Assembly: GCA_021324815.1 (NCBI GenBank)
Contig: JAJPIJ010000052.1
Location: 1-55,412 of the forward strand
Source: Gammaproteobacteria bacterium
Lineage (GTDB): Bacteria > Pseudomonadota > Gammaproteobacteria > JAJPIJ01
Direction of reading: 5' to 3'
Length of the DNA: 55,412 nt
Shown: piece by piece, positions 28,218 to 37,405 of the stretch
Position numbering within the stretch: the stretch's first letter is position 1
How the letters are laid out: every line of letters begins with the position of its first letter
Notes under the pieces: generated by a model
What the model was told of the DNA's origin: nothing
Databases searched by the model: none
What the model saw: the letters and a program-made list of their open reading frames with translations, nothing else
Position numbers and translations under genes: made by a program

Positions 28218-30941
28218 ATGACAGCGAAACCCCTGCTTGTGCTGGTGGATGGCTCGTCCTATCTCTATCGGGCGTTTCATGCGTTGCCGGCGCTGACGAC
28301 GTCGACCGGCCGGCCGACCGGCGCCATCCACGGCGTGGTCGCCATGCTGCGGCGGCTGATCAAGGATTACGCGCCCGCCTGCATGGCCGTGGTGTTCGAC
28401 GCGCGCGGGCCGACCTTCCGCGATCAGCTCTATCCCGCCTACAAGGCCAACCGCCCGCCCATGCCGGACGAGCTGGGGGCGCAGATCGAGCCGCTGCACG
28501 CCGTGATCCGCGCCATGGGACTGCCGCTGATCTCCGTGGAGGGTGTGGAGGCGGATGACGTGATCGGCACGCTCGCCCTGCAGGCACAGGCCGCCGGCAT
28601 GAAGACGCTGATCGCCACCGGCGACAAGGACATGGCGCAACTGGTCACGGACGACATCGTGCTGGTCAACACCATGGACAATTCCATCCTCGATCCCCCC
28701 GGCGTGCAGGCTAAGTTCGGCGTCACGCCCGCGCAGATGATCGATTACCTGACGTTGATCGGCGACAGCACGGACAACGTGCCCGGCGTGCCCAAGGTGG
28801 GGCCGAAGACCGCCGCCACCTGGCTCAAGGACTACGCGACGCTCGACAATCTCATCGCCCATGCCGCGGATATCGGCGGCAAGGTGGGGGAGAATCTGCG
28901 TGCAAGCCTCGGCCATCTGCCGCTCTCGCGCCGGCTGCTCACCATCAAGCGCGACGTGCCGTTGGCATGGCGGCCGCAGGATCTGGTGCCGGGGCCCCCG
29001 GACGTGCGGGCGCTGCGCGAGTGGTACACGAAGCTCGAATTCAAAACCTGGCTGAACGAACTGCTCGGCGGCGGTCCGGCGGCCGCAACGCCGGCGGCGG
29101 CGGGTGCCGCCGCCGCGCGGTCCACGCCGGCGCCCGCCAACTACGAATGCGTCCTCACGCGGGAGGATTTCGAACGCTGGCTTGAACGCCTGCGCCAGGC
29201 CGGACTGTTCGCATTCGACACCGAGACCACCGATCTCGATTACATGAAGGCGCGCGTCGTCGGCGTTTCCTTTGCGATCGAGCCCCACCATGCCGCTTAC
29301 GTGCCGCTGGCGCATGACTACGCCGGCGCCCCGGAGCAGATCGGCCGCGACTGGGCGCTGGCGCAACTGCGGCCGCTGCTCGAGGACGCGAACCTGTCCA
29401 AGATCGGCCAGCACCTCAAGTACGATCGCAACGTGCTGTCGCATCACGGCGTCACGTTGAATGGCATCCGGCACGATTCCATGCTGGAGTCCTACGTGCT
29501 GGACAGCACGGCGACGCGCCACGATCTTGATTCACTGGCGCTGAAATACCTCGGCCACCGCACCATCCATTTCGAGGACGTCGCCGGCCGGGGTCCCGGC
29601 CAGATCACCTTCAACCAGGTGCCCGTCGAGCAGGCCGCGGAGTATGCCGCCGAGGACGCCGATGTGAGCCTGCGGCTGCACCGGCACCTGTGGCCGCGCC
29701 TGGAGGCGGAGCCGGCGCTCAGGAAACTGTACGAGGAGATCGAAATCCCGCTCATACCGGTGCTCTCGCGCATGGAACTCACCGGTGTCATGATCGACAC
29801 CGCCATGCTGGCGCGGCAAAGCGCCGAGCTGGCGGGGCGCATGCGGGAGGTCGAGGAGGCCGCCCACCGGGCGGCGGGCCAGCCGTTCAATCTGGGGTCG
29901 CCCAGGCAGATCCAGCAAATCCTCTTCGAGAAGCTCAAGATTCCGCCGCTGGAAAAAACCCCCGGCGGCCAGCCGTCCACCGCCGAGTCCGTGCTCGCCG
30001 AACTGGCGCACGATCACAAGCTGCCCGGCCTCATCCTGGAGCACCGCTCCTTGAGCAAGCTCAAATCGACCTACACCGACGCCCTGCCGCAGCAGGTCTG
30101 TCCCGCGACCGGCCGGGTGCACACGAGCTACCATCAGGCGGTGGCCGCCACCGGCCGGCTGTCCTCCTCCGATCCCAATTTGCAGAACATCCCCATCCGC
30201 ACCGAGGAGGGCCGCCGCATCCGCCGGGCATTCGTCGCGCCGCGCGAGCACGTGCTGCTGGCCGCCGACTACTCGCAGATTGAATTGCGCATCATGGCGC
30301 ACCTCTCGGGCGATCCGGGCCTGATCGCGGCCTTCGCGCGCGGCGAGGACATCCACCGCGCCACCGCGGCGGAGGTGTTCGGCCTGCCGCACGCGGCGGT
30401 GAGCGATGATCAACGCCGGGCCGCCAAGGCCATCAATTTCGGCCTGATCTACGGCATGTCCGCCTTCGGCCTCGCCCGCCAGCTCGGCATCGACCGCGGC
30501 GCGGCGCAGCAGTATGTCGACCTGTATTTCGCGCGTTATCCGGGCGTGAAGGCCTACATGGAGCGCACGCGCGAGCAGGCGCGGGAGCGCGGATTCGTGG
30601 AGACCCTGTTCGGCCGCCGTCTCCACCTTCCCGACATCCGCTCGCGCAACAACGCCCGCCGCCAGTACGCCGAGCGCACCGCCATCAACGCGCCCATGCA
30701 GGGATCGGCGGCGGACATCATCAAGCGGGCCATGATCAGCGTGGATCACTGGCTCGTGCAAAGCCGCGCGCCGGCCCGCATGATCATGCAGGTGCATGAT
30801 GAGCTGGTGCTTGAAGTGGCCGCCGCCGCCGCCGCGGAGGTGGGGGGGAAGGTGCGCGATCTCATGAGCGAGGCCGCGTCGCTGTCTGTGCCGCTCACGG
30901 TCGACGTCGGCGTCGGCGCCAACTGGGACGAGGCGCATTAG
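28218..30941 (+). CDS. polA: DNA polymerase I
   Basis: A 907-residue repair and Okazaki-fragment polymerase. The N-terminal 5'-3' exonuclease (about 1-290) has LVLVDGSSYLYRAFHALP and DKDMAQLV. An Ala-rich linker follows. The 3'-5' exonuclease (about 310-500) keeps the metal-binding FDTETTDLD, so proofreading is probably active. The polymerase domain has the motif A segment LLAADYSQIELRIMAHLSGD, the O-helix RRAAKAINFGLIYGMSAFGL and motif C MQVHDELVLEV. Confidence 0.97.
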   Translation: MTAKPLLVLVDGSSYLYRAFHALPALTTSTGRPTGAIHGVVAMLRRLIKDYAPACMAVVFDARGPTFRDQLYPAYKANRPPMPDELGAQIEPLHAVIRAMGLPLISVEGVEADDVIGTLALQAQAAGMKTLIATGDKDMAQLVTDDIVLVNTMDNSILDPPGVQAKFGVTPAQMIDYLTLIGDSTDNVPGVPKVGPKTAATWLKDYATLDNLIAHAADIGGKVGENLRASLGHLPLSRRLLTIKRDVPLAWRPQDLVPGPPDVRALREWYTKLEFKTWLNELLGGGPAAATPAAAGAAAARSTPAPANYECVLTREDFERWLERLRQAGLFAFDTETTDLDYMKARVVGVSFAIEPHHAAYVPLAHDYAGAPEQIGRDWALAQLRPLLEDANLSKIGQHLKYDRNVLSHHGVTLNGIRHDSMLESYVLDSTATRHDLDSLALKYLGHRTIHFEDVAGRGPGQITFNQVPVEQAAEYAAEDADVSLRLHRHLWPRLEAEPALRKLYEEIEIPLIPVLSRMELTGVMIDTAMLARQSAELAGRMREVEEAAHRAAGQPFNLGSPRQIQQILFEKLKIPPLEKTPGGQPSTAESVLAELAHDHKLPGLILEHRSLSKLKSTYTDALPQQVCPATGRVHTSYHQAVAATGRLSSSDPNLQNIPIRTEEGRRIRRAFVAPREHVLLAADYSQIELRIMAHLSGDPGLIAAFARGEDIHRATAAEVFGLPHAAVSDDQRRAAKAINFGLIYGMSAFGLARQLGIDRGAAQQYVDLYFARYPGVKAYMERTREQARERGFVETLFGRRLHLPDIRSRNNARRQYAERTAINAPMQGSAADIIKRAMISVDHWLVQSRAPARMIMQVHDELVLEVAAAAAAEVGGKVRDLMSEAASLSVPLTVDVGVGANWDEAH

Positions 30942-31139
30942 GCGCGCCATCGCCGCCGCCGGCCTTCTCGCGACCGCTTGACGCGGGGACGAAAAAGGCG
31001 GAGGCTAAAGGCGTCAAAACGCACAATGAAAAATCCGTGCTAGGCTTTACCTGAAATCCCAACCGCAGGGCGAACCTACACCCCCACGCTTGTCGCCGCA
31101 CCCACCGCTTTCAGCAGAGTACGACCACCGCATCGCCGC

Positions 31140-31883
31140 ATGCTGCTCATACCGGCCATTGACATCAAGGATGGAAAATGCGTCCGCCTGCGCCAGGGCC
31201 GCATGCAGGACGACACCGTGTATTCCGAGGATCCGGTGGCGATGGCCGCGCGCTGGATCAAGGCCGGCGCGCGGCGGCTGCACATCGTGGATTTGAATGG
31301 CGCGGCCAAGGGACGGCCGGTCAACGCCGAGATCATCCATCGCATCTGCGCCGCGCATCCCGGCACCCCGATCCAGGTCGGCGGCGGCATCCGCGACGAG
31401 GACGCCATCCAGCAGTATCTGGACGCCGGCGTGAGCTACGTCATCCTGGGCACCAAGGCGGTGACGGCGCCGCATTTCGTCGCCGACATGTGCATGGAGT
31501 TTCCCAGCCACATCATCGTGGGACTGGACGTCCGCGACGGCAAGGTGGCGATCGACGGCTGGTCCAAGCTGTCGCGGCACGATGCCGTCGATCTGGCGAA
31601 AAAATTCGAGCAGGATGGCGTCGCCGCCGTCATCTACACCGACATCAGTCGCGACGGCATGTTGAACGGCATCAACCTGGCGTCGACGGTGGCCTTCGCC
31701 CGCGAGCTGGCCATTCCCGTCATCGCCTCCGGCGGGCTCACCAATCTGGAGGACATCAAGGCGCTGTGCGAGGTCGAGAGCGAGGGAATCACCGCCGCCA
31801 TCACCGGCCGCGCCATCTACGAGGGGTCGATCGATTTCACCGCAGCGCAAAAACTTGCGGACAAGCTCAGCAAAACCGGGTGA
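31140..31883 (+). CDS. hisA: ProFAR isomerase HisA
   Basis: Phosphoribosylformimino-5-aminoimidazole carboxamide ribotide isomerase of histidine synthesis, a 247-residue beta/alpha barrel. N-terminal [20 protein letters not shown] carries the catalytic aspartate at position 8. The second catalytic aspartate is in [12 protein letters not shown], and the phosphate-binding [11 protein letters not shown] and VIASGGLTN loops are present. It is the first gene of hisAFI-SYLF-hisE; hisH, usually next to it, is 16 kb away in this window. Confidence 0.96.
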   Translation: MLLIPAIDIKDGKCVRLRQGRMQDDTVYSEDPVAMAARWIKAGARRLHIVDLNGAAKGRPVNAEIIHRICAAHPGTPIQVGGGIRDEDAIQQYLDAGVSYVILGTKAVTAPHFVADMCMEFPSHIIVGLDVRDGKVAIDGWSKLSRHDAVDLAKKFEQDGVAAVIYTDISRDGMLNGINLASTVAFARELAIPVIASGGLTNLEDIKALCEVESEGITAAITGRAIYEGSIDFTAAQKLADKLSKTG

Positions 31884-31911
31884 CGGCAGCCGCCGGCCCG
31901 TGGAGACGCCG

Positions 31912-32682
31912 ATGGCCCTCGCCAAACGCATCATTCCCTGCCTCGATGTCGACGCCGGCCGCGTGGTCAAGGGCGTCAGGTTCGTCGACATCCGCGACGC
32001 CGGCGATCCGGTGGAGATCGCCCGCCGCTATGACGAGCAGGGCGCCGATGAGATCACGTTTCTCGACATCACCGCCAGCAGCGACGACCGCGAGACCATG
32101 GTGCACGTCGTGGAGGCGGTGGCGGCGCAGGTCTTCATTCCGCTGACCGTGGGCGGCGGCGTCCGCGGCGTGGAGGACGTCCGGCGCCTGCTGAACGCCG
32201 GCGCCGACAAGGTCAGCATCAACACCGCCGCGGTCGCGCGGCCTGAATTGATCGCCGACGCCTCCGCGCATTTCGGCGCGCAGTGCATCGTGGTGGCCAT
32301 CGACGCCCGCCGCGTCGCCGGGGCGGCCGCGCCGCGATGGGAGGTGTACACGCACGGCGGCCGCAATCCCACCGGCATTGACGCGGTCGAATGGGCGCAG
32401 AAAATGAACGCGTTTGGCGCCGGCGAAATCCTGCTGACCAGCATGGATCGCGACGGCACGCGCGACGGCTTTGATCTGGAGCTGACCCGCGCCGTCGCGG
32501 ACGCCGTCGGCATCCCGGTCATCGCCTCCGGCGGGGTGGGCGGCCTGCGGCATCTCGCCGATGGCGTGACGCTGGGCCATGCCGACGCCGTGCTGGCGGC
32601 GAGCATCTTCCATTTCGGCGAATATACCGTCGGCGATGCCAAGCGCTACCTGGCCGATGCGGGCATTCCGGTGCGGCTGTGA
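31912..32682 (+). CDS. hisF: Imidazole glycerol phosphate synthase cyclase subunit HisF
   Basis: A 256-residue barrel that, with HisH, turns PRFAR and ammonia into imidazole glycerol phosphate and AICAR. The start ATG 31912 gives [21 protein letters not shown] with the catalytic D11 region. The second catalytic aspartate is in [14 protein letters not shown], with [12 protein letters not shown] and VIASGGVGG phosphate loops. AICAR produced here feeds PurH, also encoded in this window. Confidence 0.97.
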   Translation: MALAKRIIPCLDVDAGRVVKGVRFVDIRDAGDPVEIARRYDEQGADEITFLDITASSDDRETMVHVVEAVAAQVFIPLTVGGGVRGVEDVRRLLNAGADKVSINTAAVARPELIADASAHFGAQCIVVAIDARRVAGAAAPRWEVYTHGGRNPTGIDAVEWAQKMNAFGAGEILLTSMDRDGTRDGFDLELTRAVADAVGIPVIASGGVGGLRHLADGVTLGHADAVLAASIFHFGEYTVGDAKRYLADAGIPVRL

Positions 32683-32714
32683 ACGGGGGCGGCCCCATCG
32701 GCCGCGGTGCGGAC

Positions 32715-33098
32715 ATGAAAACAACCTTCCTTGACGCCGTGAAGTGGAACGCCGACGGCCTTGTGCCGGTGATTGCCCAGGAGGTGAAGACGGGCAGGGT
32801 GTTGACGCTCGCCTGGATGAACCGGGAGGCGCTCAGGCTCACGCTCGATGAGGGCCGCGCCGTGTACTGGTCGCGATCGCGCAAAAAACTGTGGCGCAAG
32901 GGCGAGGAATCCGGCCACGTGCAGACCGTGCACGAGATTCGCCTCGATTGCGACAACGATGCTATCCTGTTGCAAGTGACGCAACGGGACGGCATCGCCT
33001 GCCACACCGGGCGGCAGAGCTGCTTCTTTCAGCGTCTGGAGGACGGGGCCTGGGTGAACGCCGACCCCGTGATCGATGCCGGCAAAACACCGGCCTGA
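32715..33098 (+). CDS. hisI: Phosphoribosyl-AMP cyclohydrolase HisI
   Basis: A 127-residue stand-alone cyclohydrolase for the third step of histidine synthesis; it is not fused to HisE. The metal- and substrate-binding motifs are [34 protein letters not shown] and the C-terminal [14 protein letters not shown] 32715 begins at the conserved strand ([19 protein letters not shown]). GTG 32679, overlapping the hisF stop, is an alternative that adds 12 residues. Confidence 0.95.
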   Translation: MKTTFLDAVKWNADGLVPVIAQEVKTGRVLTLAWMNREALRLTLDEGRAVYWSRSRKKLWRKGEESGHVQTVHEIRLDCDNDAILLQVTQRDGIACHTGRQSCFFQRLEDGAWVNADPVIDAGKTPA

Positions 33099-33111
33099 TG
33101 GAGGGCAACCC

Positions 33112-33804
33112 ATGCGACGGCGCGAAATATTTCGTTGGATGCTGCTGATGCCGGCCGTGGCGGCGCTGCACGCCTCCCCGGCGCACGCCGCCGATGATCA
33201 GAGCGCCAAGGTGCGGGAGGCATCCGAGGTCATGGAGGAAATCATGGCCATCCCCGAGCAGAGCATTCCGCCGGCGCTGCTCGCCGAGGCGCACGCCATC
33301 GCCGTCATCCCCGGCGTGCTCAAGGCCGGCTTCATCGTCGGCGGCCGCTTCGGCCGGGGCGTCGTCATGGTGCGCGGCAAATCGGGGTGGAGCGATCCGG
33401 TGTTCCTGACGCTGGCCGGCGGCAGCTTCGGCTGGCAGATCGGCGCCCAGGCCGCCGACGTGATCCTCGTGTTCAAGAACCGCCGCGGCCTGGACAGTCT
33501 GGTCAACGGCAAGTTCACGCTGGGCGCGGACGCCGCGGTGTCGGCGGGCCCGGTCGGCCGCAACGCGGCGGTGGCGACCGACGTGCAGTTGAAGTCCGAG
33601 ATTTACTCCTACTCCCGCAGCCGCGGGCTGTTCGCGGGCGTGGCGCTGGACGGCTCGGTGCTGGACATCGACAAGGACGCCGACGCCGCCTATTACGGCA
33701 AGCCCGGAATTTCGGCGACGGACATCTTCGACGGCAACGCGCCCAGGCATCCCGAGGACGCCCAGAAGCTCAAGTCCCTGCTCGGCAAGTACGCGCGCAG
33801 GTGA
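33112..33804 (+). CDS. SYLF-domain (YSC84-like) secreted protein
   Basis: A 230-residue protein with an Arg-rich signal peptide ([20 protein letters not shown]... AHAADD) and the SYLF/Ysc84 lipid-binding domain. That domain is visible as [42 protein letters not shown] and [28 protein letters not shown]. Bacterial members are thought to be envelope proteins; the eukaryotic domain binds phosphoinositides. It lies in the histidine operon between hisI (13 bp) and hisE (4 bp), although it has no evident role in that pathway. Confidence 0.88.
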   Translation: MRRREIFRWMLLMPAVAALHASPAHAADDQSAKVREASEVMEEIMAIPEQSIPPALLAEAHAIAVIPGVLKAGFIVGGRFGRGVVMVRGKSGWSDPVFLTLAGGSFGWQIGAQAADVILVFKNRRGLDSLVNGKFTLGADAAVSAGPVGRNAAVATDVQLKSEIYSYSRSRGLFAGVALDGSVLDIDKDADAAYYGKPGISATDIFDGNAPRHPEDAQKLKSLLGKYARR

Positions 33805-33808
33805 AGTC

Positions 33809-34129
33809 GTGGACACGACCCTGGACAGGCTGGCGGAGGTTCTGGAATCGCGCAAGACGGCGGACGCCGGAACGTCCTACGTCGCCGGCTTGTATCGCGA
33901 GGGGCTGGATGCGATCCTGAAAAAAATGGGCGAGGAGGCGGTGGAGACGATCATCGCCGCCAAGGGCGGGCGGCGCGAGGCGGTCATCCATGAAACGGCG
34001 GATCTGTGGTTTCACACGCTGATCATGCTGAGCCATCTGAACCTGAAGCCCTCGGAGGTGCTGGCGGAACTGGATCGCCGGTTCGGACAATCGGGGCTCG
34101 CGGAAAAGGCCGCGCGTCGGAAACAGTAG
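33809..34129 (+). CDS. hisE: Phosphoribosyl-ATP pyrophosphatase HisE
   Basis: A 106-residue all-alpha MazG-like pyrophosphatase for the second step of histidine synthesis. The conserved helices include [32 protein letters not shown] and the [14 protein letters not shown] metal-binding segment. The start is GTG 33809. It is followed after 9 bp by tatA, with an AGGAGG site between, matching the hisE-tatABC linkage of many proteobacteria. Confidence 0.95.
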   Translation: MDTTLDRLAEVLESRKTADAGTSYVAGLYREGLDAILKKMGEEAVETIIAAKGGRREAVIHETADLWFHTLIMLSHLNLKPSEVLAELDRRFGQSGLAEKAARRKQ

Positions 34130-34138
34130 GAGGAGACT

Positions 34139-34360
34139 ATGGGTGGATTGAGCATATGGCACTGGCTGATCGTTCTCGCCATCGTGGTCCTGCTGTTCGG
34201 CACCAAAAAGCTCAAGAACGTGGGCACGGATCTGGGCGAGGCCATCAAGGGTTTTCGCACCGCCATGCGTGATGGCGAACAGGACACCGCCGCCGCGAAA
34301 CCGCCGCAAGGCGAGGTCATCGAGGGCAAAACCGAAAAGAAGGAACCGCCCGCCGCTTGA
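34139..34360 (+). CDS. tatA: Twin-arginine translocase subunit TatA
   Basis: A 73-residue pore-forming subunit of the Tat exporter. The N-terminal helix ends in the signature [20 protein letters not shown], where FG starts the amphipathic helix. The short tail is Lys/Glu-rich. It is first of three contiguous tat genes. Confidence 0.95.
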   Translation: MGGLSIWHWLIVLAIVVLLFGTKKLKNVGTDLGEAIKGFRTAMRDGEQDTAAAKPPQGEVIEGKTEKKEPPAA

Positions 34361-34411
34361 CGCGGCCCCGGCGGCGGCTGCCTCCGTTTCCCGCCCCCGC
34401 GCAGACTCCTC

Positions 34412-34711
34412 ATGTTCGGCGTCGGATTCTGGGAGCTCATCGTCATCGCCGCGGTGGCGCTGATCGTCTTCGGCCCTGACAAGCTGCCGGGGCTGGCGCG
34501 CACGGTGGGGTTCTGGGCCGGCCGGGCGCGCCGCCAGCTGGCCGAGTTCCGCCGCCAGTTCGAGCGCGAGATGGCCTTCGAGGAGATGCAGCGCCTGCAG
34601 GAACAGTTGCGTGCCACGGTCAAGACCACTCCCAGCATCCATCCCGGCGAGACCGGGCCGGGACCGGCCGGTAAAAAAGCAGCCGGTGAGACACAGGCGC
34701 CCCAGGAGTGA
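34412..34711 (+). CDS. tatB: Twin-arginine translocase subunit TatB
   Basis: A 99-residue receptor subunit of the Tat system. The N-terminus [31 protein letters not shown] has the TatB-specific glutamate in the membrane helix and the VFGPDKLP hinge. A longer amphipathic helix than in TatA follows ([20 protein letters not shown]). It is shorter than E. coli TatB. Confidence 0.95.
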   Translation: MFGVGFWELIVIAAVALIVFGPDKLPGLARTVGFWAGRARRQLAEFRRQFEREMAFEEMQRLQEQLRATVKTTPSIHPGETGPGPAGKKAAGETQAPQE

Positions 34712-34717
34712 CATGCC

Positions 34718-35503
34718 GTGAACGAATCCGGCGCGCCGCCCGGGGATCAGGAGCAATCCCTCATCGCCCACCTGACCGAACTGCGCGCCCGCATCATCCG
34801 CAGCGGGCTCGCGGTGGTCGCGGTGTTCGTGGTGCTGTCGTTCTTCGCCAATTCCCTCTACACCTGGCTGGCGCAGCCGCTGATGAAACTGCTGCCGCCG
34901 AACGCGACCATGATCGCCACCGAGGTCACCGCGCCGTTCTTCGCGCCCTTCAAGCTCGCCGCCGTCGTGTCGTTGTGCGTGGCCATGCCGTACGTGCTGT
35001 ACCAGGCGTGGGCGTTCGTGGCGCCGGGGCTGTATCTGCACGAGCGCCGCCTGGCGCTGCCGCTCATCGTCTCCAGCACCGTGCTGTTTTATCTGGGCAT
35101 GGCCTTCGCCTACTACGTCGTCTTCCCGCTGCTGTTCCGGTTCTTCACGCGCACCGCGCCGGCGGGCGTCGCGGTCATGACCGACATCAACCGTTATCTC
35201 GATTTCGTGCTGTCGATGTTCATCGCCTTCGGCGTGGTGTTCGAGATCCCGGTGGCGACCGTGCTCTTGCTGTGGACGGGCGTCGTCAGCCGCGCGCAGC
35301 TCATCACGCTGCGCCCCTACATCATCGTCGGCTGCTTCGTCGTCGGCGCCGTGCTGACGCCGCCAGACGTGCTGTCGCAGGTGATGCTGGCGGTGCCGAT
35401 GTGGCTTTTGTTCGAGGCGGGCCTGTGGGCGGGCCGCTTCATCCGTTTTCCGCAATCCTTAGAATCCTCAGAATCCTCAGCACAGGAAAACCGTTCGCCC
35501 TGA
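34718..35503 (+). CDS. tatC: Twin-arginine translocase subunit TatC
   Basis: Six-helix core of the Tat receptor, 261 residues. The N-terminal IAHLTELRARIIRSGLAVV binds the twin-arginine motif. The conserved glutamate-bearing region and helices continue through FEIPVATVLLLWTGVV to LTPPDVLSQVMLAVPMWLLFEAG. The start GTG 34718 follows a CAGGAGTG site. The stop at 35501-35503 lies inside a REP-like hairpin, and the last residues (ESSESS) come from a short 9-bp tandem repeat. Confidence 0.96.
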   Translation: MNESGAPPGDQEQSLIAHLTELRARIIRSGLAVVAVFVVLSFFANSLYTWLAQPLMKLLPPNATMIATEVTAPFFAPFKLAAVVSLCVAMPYVLYQAWAFVAPGLYLHERRLALPLIVSSTVLFYLGMAFAYYVVFPLLFRFFTRTAPAGVAVMTDINRYLDFVLSMFIAFGVVFEIPVATVLLLWTGVVSRAQLITLRPYIIVGCFVVGAVLTPPDVLSQVMLAVPMWLLFEAGLWAGRFIRFPQSLESSESSAQENRSP

Positions 35504-35578
35504 GGTATCGAAGGGCGAATATCATTTGACATTTAGGTCGTTCGTGCTTCGATACCTCGGCACGAACGGCATTTTTTA
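35491..35578. repeat. Inverted pair of REP-like palindromes, probable bidirectional terminator
   Basis: Two copies of one palindrome in opposite orientation lie between convergent tatC and the permease gene. Copy 1 pairs TTCGCCCT (35494-35501) with AGGGCGAA (35512-35519). Copy 2 pairs CGTTCGTGC (35539-35547) with GCACGAACG (35560-35568) and is followed by GCATTTTTT. The loops GAGGTATCGAA and TTCGATACCTC are complementary, so copy 2 is the reverse of copy 1. The stems differ by compensating changes (CCC/GGG against TGC/GCA). This resembles dispersed REP-type elements of proteobacteria. Confidence 0.7.
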
Positions 35579-35597
35579 GACAGGCCAGTATTTACGC

Positions 35598-36485
35598 TCA
35601 ACAGCGCACTCGATCTTCACGATAGGCGGAATACAGCATGACGATGGCGGTGTAGAAGACCACGACCGCCACCAGCCAGCGCACGGTTTCCAATGGCAGC
35701 GACTTGACGATGAAGGCGGCCAGCAGCACCGCCGGCACGCCGCCCAGCGTCAACCCCAGCGCCGCCTTCAACTGGTACCGGCCGCTGTCGATGAAGCGCA
35801 CGGCCCCCACCGGCATCAGAAAGGCGCAGGAGCCCATCATGATCGGAAACGCGGCGGCGGGGTTCATGCCGAGCAGCGCGACCGTGATCATGCAGGGCGC
35901 GTAAAGACCGATCCCGAGCGTCATCAGCGCCCCCAGAATCAAATTAATTCCGACCGCCAGCCACAGCTGCGGGCCGGAAAGCGCCAGCGTATCGCCGCCC
36001 GCCGGCAGCAGGTTGAGATTTTTCATCACAAAAAGTGCGCCGGCGATGGTCAACGCAATGCCCATGCCCAGGCGTATGGGCCGGCGCGGCCAGCGCGACA
36101 CGACGCCGGCCCCGAACCAGGCGCCGATCACCGACGCCGCAATCATCAATGCGAGCGTCACCACGTCCACGTCGATGATGGCGATGTAAATGAACGCCTG
36201 GGCCACGGACGGCAGCGTGTGGCCGACGTTGAGCGTGCCGGGGATGAGCTCATCGGGCACCAGCTTCAGGAGCTTGAACAGCGCCGTGGTGGTGGCAAAC
36301 GACCCGATGCCCAGCGTGTCGAAGAAATCCGTGCCCAGACCAATCGCCGTTTGTTCCAGGCCGATGACCCCGTTGTTCAGCCGGTGATTGCCGGCGCGGA
36401 TGAATGCCGCCGCCCACCAGCCGCAAAAAATCGCGGTCAGCAGGGCAAGAATGATGAACAACCAGGTTTTTAGATCAGGGCTCAT
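35598..36485 (-). CDS. Sulfite exporter TauE/SafE-family permease
   Basis: A 295-residue membrane protein with about eight hydrophobic helices, in two related halves typical of TauE/SafE (DUF81). Recognisable parts are the N-terminal WAAAFIRAGNHRLNNGVIGL, GIGSFATTTALFKLLKLVPDELIPGTLNVGHTLP and the second-half repeat around LMTLGIGLYAPCMITVALLGM. The family moves small organosulfur or sulfite-like anions, but no sulfur gene lies next to it, so the substrate is open. DUF2905 is 15 bp upstream. Confidence 0.88.
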   Translation of the reverse strand: MSPDLKTWLFIILALLTAIFCGWWAAAFIRAGNHRLNNGVIGLEQTAIGLGTDFFDTLGIGSFATTTALFKLLKLVPDELIPGTLNVGHTLPSVAQAFIYIAIIDVDVVTLALMIAASVIGAWFGAGVVSRWPRRPIRLGMGIALTIAGALFVMKNLNLLPAGGDTLALSGPQLWLAVGINLILGALMTLGIGLYAPCMITVALLGMNPAAAFPIMMGSCAFLMPVGAVRFIDSGRYQLKAALGLTLGGVPAVLLAAFIVKSLPLETVRWLVAVVVFYTAIVMLYSAYREDRVRC

Positions 36486-36500
36486 TATGAACCCCGAGAA

Positions 36501-36701
36501 TCAACGACGGAACAACCAAATTAACAAAGAAATCACCGCGCTGATTAAAAGGCATGTCACGATCGGAAAATAAAACCGGAATCCTTCGCGCTCGATTACG
36601 ATGTCCCCCGGCAGCCTGCCCAGCCCCAGCCTCGTGATCCACGGCCAGGCCGCGCCCAGCAGCAGCAAAATGACGCCCAGCGTCAGCAAGAATTTCTGCA
36701 T
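36501..36701 (-). CDS. DUF2905 small membrane protein
   Basis: A 66-residue protein with two hydrophobic helices (FLLTLGVILLLLGAAWPWI and FPIVTCLLISAVISLLIWLF). They flank the DUF2905 signature LGLGRLPGDIVIEREGFRFYFP. Function unknown. It lies 3 bp downstream of rpiA on the same strand and just upstream of the TauE-type permease, suggesting one transcript. Confidence 0.85.
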   Translation of the reverse strand: MQKFLLTLGVILLLLGAAWPWITRLGLGRLPGDIVIEREGFRFYFPIVTCLLISAVISLLIWLFRR

Positions 36702-36704
36702 GGC

Positions 36705-37358
36705 TTACAGCGCCCGCACGCCGGCATCGGTGCCGACCAGCAGCACGTCCGCCGGGCGGCGGGCGAAGAGGCCGTTGCAGACCACGCCGGCGATTTGATT
36801 GATCTCGGATTCCAGCTTCACCGGATCGAGGATTTGCAGGTTGCGGACGTCGAGGATGACGTTGCCGTTATCAGTCATGAAGTTTTGTCGCAGTTCCGGC
36901 TGGCCGCCCAGTTTGACCAGTTGCCGGGCGACGTAACTGCGGGCCATGGGGATCGCCTCGACCGGCAGCGGGAAGCGGCCCAATACATCGACCAGTTTCG
37001 AGTCGTCGACGACGCAAACGAACTTGCGGCTGGCCGCCGCCACGATTTTCTCGCGCGTCAGCGCGCCGCCGCCGCCCTTGATGAGCTGCCGGTGGCGGGT
37101 GGCTTCATCGGCGCCGTCCACATAGACGTTGAGATCAAATTGTGAAGTCAAATCCACCACGGGAATGCCATTTTTCTTGAGCAATGCCGCCGTGGCATTC
37201 GAACTCGCCACCGCGCCGCTGATGCGGTGCTTGATGCGCGCGAGCGCAGCGACGAAATGACTGGCCGTGCTGCCGGTGCCGACGCCGATGACCGCGTCAT
37301 CCTCGACGTAGGCCAGCGCCGCCTCCGCCACCTTTCGCTTTTTTTCGTCCTGGGTCAT
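36705..37358 (-). CDS. rpiA: Ribose-5-phosphate isomerase A
   Basis: Interconverts ribose 5-phosphate and ribulose 5-phosphate; 217 residues. ATG 37358 gives [20 protein letters not shown], like other RpiA proteins; GTG 37373 is an alternative. Conserved parts are [30 protein letters not shown] (with the catalytic acid and the GGG loop), REKIVA and the C-terminal [20 protein letters not shown]. It is divergent from ilvA. Ribulose 5-phosphate from this enzyme is the substrate of KdsD, also in the window. Confidence 0.96.
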   Translation of the reverse strand: MTQDEKKRKVAEAALAYVEDDAVIGVGTGSTASHFVAALARIKHRISGAVASSNATAALLKKNGIPVVDLTSQFDLNVYVDGADEATRHRQLIKGGGGALTREKIVAAASRKFVCVVDDSKLVDVLGRFPLPVEAIPMARSYVARQLVKLGGQPELRQNFMTDNGNVILDVRNLQILDPVKLESEINQIAGVVCNGLFARRPADVLLVGTDAGVRAL

Positions 37359-37405
37359 GTTGATGTCTTTCACGCTTTCTGATGCGCAATGTTATTCTAA
37401 CCGTG

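Noticed and set aside
35454..35482. Short 9-bp tandem repeat (AGAATCCTC) at the end of tatC as a phase-variable site
   Set aside because: There are only two to three copies, and a unit of nine keeps the frame, so a switch is unlikely.
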